From UMGS1958 sp045542415 (GTDB lineage: Bacteria > Bacillota > Clostridia > UBA1381), in NCBI GenBank assembly GCA_045542415.1, contig JAZQKZ010000052.1, positions 1 through 10,078 on the forward strand: 10,078 nucleotides of DNA, given 5' to 3'. Made by a program: the position numbers and the translations under genes. Below, in pieces: positions 5,145-10,078 of this stretch (positions are counted from its first letter, which is position 1; each line of letters begins with the position of its first letter). The notes under the pieces are model-generated. The model saw nothing but the letters and a program-made list of their open reading frames with translations. It was not told the DNA's origin and made no database searches.

Positions 5145-6509
5145 TTAAAACTTCTCTACATAACCGATTACAAACATTATAAACACAAGCACCGGTAATA
5201 CATATGTGAAATACGGACGTAATACTTTCGGGAACTTCATACCCTTTCCTGTATCCGCCTCTTTTACGAAATTATCCCAGCCCCAGCCGTATCTTGTTAC
5301 GCAGAACAGAAGATATACGATACTTCCCAACGGAAGAATTGTATTTGATACGATAAAATCCTCTAAGTCCTGAATAGTTGAGCCATCGCCAAACGGTGTA
5401 ATCCATGAAAGCACATTAAATCCGAGAGCGCACGGAAGCGAAAGAATTATCAGTGCAATGCCGTTGATTAATACTGATTTCTTTGTACTCCAGCCGAATA
5501 AATCCTCTGTAATTCCTATAATATTCTGGAATACCGCAATAACGGTCGATGCTGCTGCAAAAGTCATGAATATGAAGAACATCGTTCCCCATACCTGTCC
5601 CATCGGCATCTGATTAAACACATTCGGTAAGGTTATAAACACAAGCTCCGGACCGGCTCCCGGATTTACACCGAATGCAAAGCATGCCGGAAATATTATA
5701 AGACCTGCCATAAACGCTACCGAGGTATCAAGCAGGCATACTGTTACACCCTCACCCGTAAGTGAACGGTCCTTTGAAATGTAGCTGCCAAAAATTGCCA
5801 TTGAACCCATACCCGTACTCAGGGTAAAGAACGCCTGTCCCATTGCCGCATACAGTACATTACCGACTCCGCTTTCAACAAGTCTGTTCATATCAGGTAC
5901 AAGATAAAACTTCAATCCCTCAATACTTCCGTCAAGGGTAAATGAATTTACACAAAGTATAAGCATGATTATAAACAGCGCTGACATCATTACCTTTGTA
6001 ATTCTTTCAACACCTTTCTGAAGTCCCATTGAGCAGACCAGAAAACTCGATGCTGTAATCAAAACCATCCAGAATATCATCTGGAATGGTGATGCTGTCA
6101 TTGCTGAGAACTCACCTGCAATCTGCTCTGTATTGAGTCCTGCAAGCGACCCTGTTGCAGTCTTGAACACATATGCCAGCATCCATCCGGCAACAGTTGT
6201 ATAGAACATCATCAATACATAGTTGCCTAATGCCATTATTTTGCCCGGAACATGCCACTTCTGCCCCGGCTTCTGCAGCACATCAAAGCTCTTTGCAACT
6301 GATTTCTGTGAAGCACGGCCAACCGAAAATTCCATAATCATTACAGGCAACGCAAATAATGCGAGGAAGATAAGATAAATAATAAGGAATGCGGCACCGC
6401 CGTACTGTCCGCATATATAAGGGAATCTCCATACATTTCCCAGTCCTATTGCACAGCCTGCCGAAATAAGCAGAAAACCGAGTCTTGAACCAAATTTTTC
6501 TCTTTCCAT
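5145..6509 (-). CDS. Sodium-dependent NSS/SNF-family symporter
   Basis: A cytoplasmic-membrane, LeuT-fold transporter that couples uptake of a small solute, most often an amino acid, to sodium. The start is the Met of MEREKFGSRLGF: AAAGGAG lies 6 bases upstream and a promoter lies upstream of that, whereas an in-frame ATG 69 bases earlier falls upstream of the promoter. The resulting 454 residues suit the bacterial 11-helix type. TM1 carries the signature GLGNVWRFPY (22-31); Asn25 matches sodium-site Asn27 of LeuT, while LeuT Asn21 is Cys19 here. About 11 hydrophobic segments can be counted. TM6 contains the unwound stretch near FFTLSTGMGSM, and TM8 contains AAASTVIAV with the Na2-type residues. 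The substrate cannot be predicted; tryptophan or other hydrophobic amino acids are common for relatives. It is transcribed separately from the phosphorylase pair. Confidence 0.9.
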   Translation of the reverse strand: MEREKFGSRLGFLLISAGCAIGLGNVWRFPYICGQYGGAAFLIIYLIFLALFALPVMIMEFSVGRASQKSVAKSFDVLQKPGQKWHVPGKIMALGNYVLMMFYTTVAGWMLAYVFKTATGSLAGLNTEQIAGEFSAMTASPFQMIFWMVLITASSFLVCSMGLQKGVERITKVMMSALFIIMLILCVNSFTLDGSIEGLKFYLVPDMNRLVESGVGNVLYAAMGQAFFTLSTGMGSMAIFGSYISKDRSLTGEGVTVCLLDTSVAFMAGLIIFPACFAFGVNPGAGPELVFITLPNVFNQMPMGQVWGTMFFIFMTFAAASTVIAVFQNIIGITEDLFGWSTKKSVLINGIALIILSLPCALGFNVLSWITPFGDGSTIQDLEDFIVSNTILPLGSIVYLLFCVTRYGWGWDNFVKEADTGKGMKFPKVLRPYFTYVLPVLVFIMFVIGYVEKF

Positions 6510-6543
6510 TTTCTTCTCCTTTGTTTCTGGTTTATATGCGGTT

Positions 6544-6572
6544 ATTATATCATATCTTTTTAAATTAGTCAA
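6544..6572 (-). promoter_or_regulatory. Sigma-A promoter of the symporter gene
   Basis: On the minus strand TTGACT (6567-6572) and a perfect TATAAT (6544-6549) are spaced by 17 bases. The start of transcription would be near 6537, about 28 bases before the symporter ATG. It sits just after the phosphatase-like gene, so the symporter need not be read from the glucan operon, although read-through remains possible because no terminator is seen between them. Confidence 0.88.
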
Positions 6573-6581
6573 TAACAAAGC

Positions 6582-7394
6582 TTATTCGTGCATATCAATT
6601 TCAGCCGACACCCCGAAATGGTCGGATATAACACTTTCCCTCTTTCCGTCAAATATCACCTCCGAGCTTATCACTCTTGCATTATAATTGCACCAGATAT
6701 AATCAAGACGCATTTTCTCATCACGCTCCCAGCCGTCGATTTTTTTCACGACACTGAACCGTCCCTCTCGCCTTTGTGCAAGCTCATATGCATCATTCCA
6801 GCCGCTTTTTCTTACAGCACTGTAGCCCTCATTTTTTATATCATCGGGCGAATTGAAATCACCCATAAGCCATGCCTTGCCCCTGATATGACTCCTCACT
6901 CGCTCCCATTGCCGCAAAAACGGCTCCTCGACATCGTTCCACCAGCCCATGTGGACATTACAGAACCTGCCCTTTTCAGTGACAATACCAAGCAAGCGGC
7001 GTGTTTTCCAGTTATTATAATCCTGCGAATTACTTATATAGATACTCTCTGCCGCACTGATAGGATATCTGCTTAATATAGCAAGTCCCTCGTCATATTT
7101 CCCATAGCCAAGCTTTACAGGTACCCACGTCCAATAATAGTAAAGACCTCTGTCTCTGAGCATATTAACCACACGCAAGGCATGATTATCTGCCTTTACG
7201 CTTCGCACCGTACACGGCATAAACAGCGGCAGCTCACAAGCTATATCCTTATCCGCACTCTGATTTACCTCCTGCATTGCTACTATATGAGGAGCATGCC
7301 TTTCAAGTGCATCAACAAATCTGACAAGCTTTGCCTCGTAGTCCTCTTCTATTATGCTGTGCGTGTTTATTGTCCAGAGCTTCACAGTCTCCAT
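6582..7394 (-). CDS. MapP-like endonuclease/exonuclease/phosphatase-fold protein
   Basis: A 270-residue member of the EEP superfamily (PF03372 type). Active-site marks in order: TINTHS (8-13), MQEVN (40-44) with metal ligand Glu42, DEGLAILSRYP (101-111), VHMGWW (147-152) with His148, MGDFNSP (177-183) with Asp179 and Asn181, MRLDYIW (228-234) with Asp231, and ISDHFG (256-261) with Asp258 and His259. No signal peptide, so cytosolic. The stretches NTHS, YYWTWVPVKLGYGKYDEG, IDGW and FDGKRESVISDHFG recall MapP, the maltose 6'-phosphate phosphatase of Enterococcus; this is from memory and not an alignment. Overlap with the phosphorylase supports a sugar-phosphate role over a DNA-repair role. The ATG overlaps that gene by 13 bases. 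A GTG at 7383-7385 gives a GTGA overlap with GGAG just upstream and fits the family N-terminus (VKLWTINTHS) equally well. A nuclease or other phosphodiesterase activity cannot be excluded. Confidence 0.82.
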   Translation of the reverse strand: METVKLWTINTHSIIEEDYEAKLVRFVDALERHAPHIVAMQEVNQSADKDIACELPLFMPCTVRSVKADNHALRVVNMLRDRGLYYYWTWVPVKLGYGKYDEGLAILSRYPISAAESIYISNSQDYNNWKTRRLLGIVTEKGRFCNVHMGWWNDVEEPFLRQWERVRSHIRGKAWLMGDFNSPDDIKNEGYSAVRKSGWNDAYELAQRREGRFSVVKKIDGWERDEKMRLDYIWCNYNARVISSEVIFDGKRESVISDHFGVSAEIDMHE

Positions 7395-9634
7395 ATATCC
7401 CAGTTATATTCCTCAACCGTACGGTCTGATGAGAAATGTCCTGCCTTTGCAATATTTATAAGCATTTTCTTTGCCCATGCACGTCTGTTGCAGTAATCCT
7501 CAAGCATTTCTTCCTTTCTGGCAGTATAGCCGCGAAAATCGGGAAATGTCATGAAATAGTCCTTATTGATAAGCTCCTTTTGCAGTCTTTTCAGATGTTC
7601 TCTGCTGCCTATCTTCATAAGCTCCCTGCCGGTGATGAAATCCACAGCCCGACGTATGGTTTCATCCTTTTCGTAATATTCCTCTGCATTGTAGCTGCCG
7701 TTCATATACCGCTTTATTACGTCTTTGCCGTCATCTCCGAAAATATAGATATTTTCATCACCGACAAGCGAATGAATTTCAACATTGGCACCGTCCTCCG
7801 TACCGAGAGTGACGGCACCGTTGAGCATCATTTTCATATTTCCCGTTCCGCTCGCCTCCTTTGAAGCAAGCGAAATCTGCTCCGATATATCGCAGGCAGG
7901 GATAAGCTTTTCCGCTATTGTGACATTATAATTTTCAACCATTTCCACTTTGAGATACCGACTCACTTCTTCATCTGAATTTATCAGCTCACGCAGGCAT
8001 AAAATCAAATGAATGATATCCTGTGCAATCACATATGCCGGAGCCGCTTTTGCTCCGAATATCGCCGTGACAGGCACCGGAAGCGATTTTCCGTTTTTAA
8101 TTTCCAGATACTGATGAATGAGATACAGTGCGTTCATCTGCTGACGCTTATATTCATGCAGACGTTTTATCTGAATGTCAAAAACGGAATTGTCATTTAA
8201 GTCAATGCCCTGTGTTTTTGTAAGATACGCATCAAGCGACCGCTTGTTTTTTCCCTTTATTTCAAGCAGCTTATCAAGCACCTCGTTATTGTCCGCATAT
8301 GCCGTAAGCTTTTCCAGCTCAAGGGCATTTTTTATGAAGCCGCTGCCTATAAGCGATACTATATACTCACTTAATTCGGGATTGCATTGAAGCAGCCAGC
8401 GTCTGAATGTAATTCCGTTGGTTTTGTTATTGAATTTTTTCGGATAGATATTATAGAAATTTTTAAGCTCGCTGTGCTTCAGTATCTCTGTATGCAGCGA
8501 CGCAACTCCGTTTACACTGAAGCCGTAATGAATATCGATATGTGCCATATGCACACGGCTGTCAGTGTCGATAATCTGCACGCTTTCGTCACTGAATCGG
8601 TTTCTTACACGTCTGTCAAGCTCCTTTATTATCGGAACAAGCTGCGGAACTGTTTTTTCAAGGCTTTTGAGCTGCCATTTTTCCAGTGCCTCCGACAAAA
8701 TGGTATGATTTGTATAGGCACAGCACCTGCTCACAATATCTATTGCCTCGTCAAGCTCTATCCCCTCTTTCACAAGAAGCCTGATAAGCTCCGGGATAAT
8801 CATTGTAGGATGTGTATCGTTTATCTGTATTACTGCATACTTTTCAAGGTCATGCAGTCTTGAGCCACGCTCACGGCACTCATCAATTATAAGCCTCGCT
8901 GCATTTGCAACCATGAAATACTGCTGATAAATTCTAAGCTCTCTTCCCGCCTCGTCACTGTCATCGGGATAGAGGAACAGCGTAAGATTTTTCTCTATAT
9001 CTGTTTTATCAAAGTCAATCCCGTCGCCGACAATACTTTCATCTACGCTCTCCAGATCGAAAAGGTGAAGCTTGTTAGTACGGTTATCATAGCCCGGAAC
9101 ATTGATATCGTACATCCTTGAGCGAAGAACTTTATCACCCACTTCAATATCATAGCAGCAGTCCGTTTTCACAAGCACACCCTCTTCTTCTATCCAGGGG
9201 TTTTTGTGCGCGGTCTGGAGATTATCCTTAAACACCTGCTTAAACAGTCCGAAATGATAATTGAGTCCCACGCCGTCACCCGGCAAGCCGAGAGTGGCTA
9301 TGGAGTCAAGAAAGCAAGCGGCAAGTCTGCCGAGTCCGCCGTTACCCAATGATGGTTCGGGTTCATTTTCAAGAATCTCACCGAGGCATTTACCGTGATT
9401 TTTCAGTTGCTCGTCAATTGACTTATACATTCCGAGATTTATAAGTGCATTTGACATCATTTTGCCTATCAGGAATTCGGCACAGATATAGTAAAGCTTT
9501 TTCTTTTCGCCCGTCGCCGCCTTTTCCTCAGATTTTGTTTTTACGAGATTTATCAGTCCGAGATATATTTCACGGTTAGTGCAGTCCTCAATTTCCTTAT
9601 TGAAGCGTTTTTTTAAGATTTCACATAAAGTCAT
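7382..9634 (-). CDS. glgP: Alpha-glucan (glycogen/maltodextrin) phosphorylase, GT35
   Basis: Removes glucose units from the non-reducing end of alpha-1,4-glucans with phosphate, releasing glucose 1-phosphate; cytosolic and PLP-dependent. Visible marks: LYYICAEFLIGKMMSNAL (47-64), EPEPSLGNGGLGRLAACF (91-108), LPGDGVGLNYHFGLFKQ (117-133), INDTHPT (271-277), YTNHTILSEALEKW (307-320), FDIQIKRLHEYKRQQMN (485-501), and EASGTGNMKMMLNG (593-606), in which Lys601 binds PLP. It has 750 residues, shorter than E. coli GlgP or MalP (about 800) but usual for clostridial homologues, with a shorter N-terminal lead-in and no regulatory extension. The ATG follows AAAGGAG at 6 bases. The repeat element starts 24 bases upstream, so its promoter may lie in or be shared with repeat DNA. 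First gene of a two-gene unit with the MapP-like protein. Whether stored glycogen or imported maltodextrin is the substrate is not decidable here. Confidence 0.95.
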   Translation of the reverse strand: MTLCEILKKRFNKEIEDCTNREIYLGLINLVKTKSEEKAATGEKKKLYYICAEFLIGKMMSNALINLGMYKSIDEQLKNHGKCLGEILENEPEPSLGNGGLGRLAACFLDSIATLGLPGDGVGLNYHFGLFKQVFKDNLQTAHKNPWIEEEGVLVKTDCCYDIEVGDKVLRSRMYDINVPGYDNRTNKLHLFDLESVDESIVGDGIDFDKTDIEKNLTLFLYPDDSDEAGRELRIYQQYFMVANAARLIIDECRERGSRLHDLEKYAVIQINDTHPTMIIPELIRLLVKEGIELDEAIDIVSRCCAYTNHTILSEALEKWQLKSLEKTVPQLVPIIKELDRRVRNRFSDESVQIIDTDSRVHMAHIDIHYGFSVNGVASLHTEILKHSELKNFYNIYPKKFNNKTNGITFRRWLLQCNPELSEYIVSLIGSGFIKNALELEKLTAYADNNEVLDKLLEIKGKNKRSLDAYLTKTQGIDLNDNSVFDIQIKRLHEYKRQQMNALYLIHQYLEIKNGKSLPVPVTAIFGAKAAPAYVIAQDIIHLILCLRELINSDEEVSRYLKVEMVENYNVTIAEKLIPACDISEQISLASKEASGTGNMKMMLNGAVTLGTEDGANVEIHSLVGDENIYIFGDDGKDVIKRYMNGSYNAEEYYEKDETIRRAVDFITGRELMKIGSREHLKRLQKELINKDYFMTFPDFRGYTARKEEMLEDYCNRRAWAKKMLINIAKAGHFSSDRTVEEYNWDIWRL

Positions 9635-9657
9635 GATGGTCTCCTTTCTTGGGGGCT

Positions 9658-10078
9658 AAATTATGGTTTATGTTACTGTTAGCACTTGTTCGAGCGACAC
9701 TGTGGGGCTTTGCCCCTCGATGCTTTTATATGATTGCTTATTTTGCTATACCCCAGTTCATTTTCTTGTGCCTGGTCGTTTCGCTTCGCTACACTGCTCG
9801 GCTATGCAACCATACCTCAGCAACAGAAAACGAACCAAAAGAATGCTGTTAAAGGCGTTCCCCCTTTAAAAACCCCCTTATCAAGCGTCTCGGCAGCCAA
9901 AGGCTGCAATTGAAATGTGTCGGTGGAAATTTGCTTGCTTTTTTGAGTAAGCTTTGTCTTTTAATTCAAAAGAGTACCTACGTCAGCAAATGGTTTAGCC
10001 TCGTTTTAATTGATTGAATCTTTTGGTAAAGCGCAGCGGGAGATTTTAAAGAGGGAGGGGCGTCCCCTCTTTAACGGC
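9658..10078 (+). repeat. Right copy of the same repeat element, cut by the window end
   Basis: It begins with AAATTATGG, the same end module that abuts the aminotransferase stop at the other side, 24 bases upstream of the phosphorylase start. It then has the GGGGC-TTT-GCCCC hairpin (9704-9716), an arm from 9741 (TTTTGCTATACCCC) to 9854 (TGCTGTTAAAG), a core (9873-9944) and a second core (9959-10078). Both cores are near-perfect reverse complements of those in the left copy. It lacks the two-hairpin module and the 209-base segment of the left copy, and its arm hairpin is broken by unrelated sequence between 9763 and 9818. The short open frames on its plus strand (ending at 9852 and 9869) are not matched in the left copy and are not called as genes. 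No convincing promoter for the phosphorylase is visible here: a CATAAT reads on the minus strand at 9660-9665, but no fitting -35 precedes it. Confidence 0.85.

Noticed and set aside
6510..6578. In-frame ATG giving a 23-residue N-terminal extension of the symporter
   Set aside because: It falls upstream of the TTGACT/TATAAT promoter and lacks a ribosome site; the extension is hydrophilic and not typical of the family.
9660..9665. CATAAT on the minus strand as -10 box of the phosphorylase
   Set aside because: No -35-like hexamer lies 16-18 bases upstream and there is no extended -10 TG; the same bases belong to the conserved repeat end and occur in the left copy without a gene to serve.
9649..9869. 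Two small plus-strand open frames in the right repeat
   Set aside because: They lie in repeat DNA, the corresponding frame is not open in the left copy, and no ribosome site suited to them is convincing.
1..10078. Composite transposon carrying the metabolic genes
   Set aside because: No transposase or integrase is present, the genes are ordinary core metabolism of matching composition, and the repeats look like a dispersed intergenic family. Coincidental flanking is more likely.

Overview
The window looks like a chromosomal segment of a gut-type Clostridia bacterium. I infer an Oscillospiraceae/Ruminococcaceae-like host (Eubacterium siraeum or Ruminococcus type) from moderate GC, AAAGGAG-type ribosome binding sites, sigma-A promoters and clostridial-type protein sequences. 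No ribosomal or marker gene is present, so the genus is not established.

Layout. A protein-coding block (about 687-9657) is bracketed by two outward-facing copies of one non-coding, hairpin-rich repeat: 1-686 read on the minus strand, and 9658-10078 read on the plus strand and cut by the window end. Two cores are almost identical between the copies: 61-180 with 9959-10078 (119 of 120 bases) and 390-461 with 9873-9944 (72 of 72). Between the repeats, in order: a PLP-dependent class I aminotransferase (693-1868, minus) preceded by an overlapping Lrp/AsnC regulator (1865-2347, minus); a divergent control region of about 400 bp; the pantothenate operon panB-panC-panD (2750-4822, plus) ending in a strong intrinsic terminator; a structured intergenic stretch of about 320 bp; an 11-helix sodium:solute symporter of the NSS/SNF family (5145-6509, minus) with its own promoter; an endonuclease/exonuclease/phosphatase-fold protein most like MapP, maltose 6'-phosphate phosphatase (6582-7394, minus); and an alpha-glucan (glycogen/maltodextrin) phosphorylase (7382-9634, minus).

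How the genes work together. PanB, PanC and PanD make ketopantoate, beta-alanine and pantothenate for coenzyme A; panE is not in the window. The Lrp/aminotransferase pair diverges from them and could touch the same amino-acid pools (2-ketoisovalerate/valine, aspartate), but that is inference. The phosphorylase and the MapP-like phosphatase overlap and probably form an intracellular glucan-degrading pair. The symporter is separately promoted and probably imports an amino acid.

Most interesting: the structured panB leader (2559-2749), which fits the published 'pan' RNA motif in position and in its bulged-adenosine hairpin; the modular hairpin repeat with its near-identical cores; and a two-hairpin module shared between the left repeat and the panD/symporter intergenic region, with paired changes that preserve the stems. 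No CRISPR array, tRNA, rRNA or transposase gene was seen.
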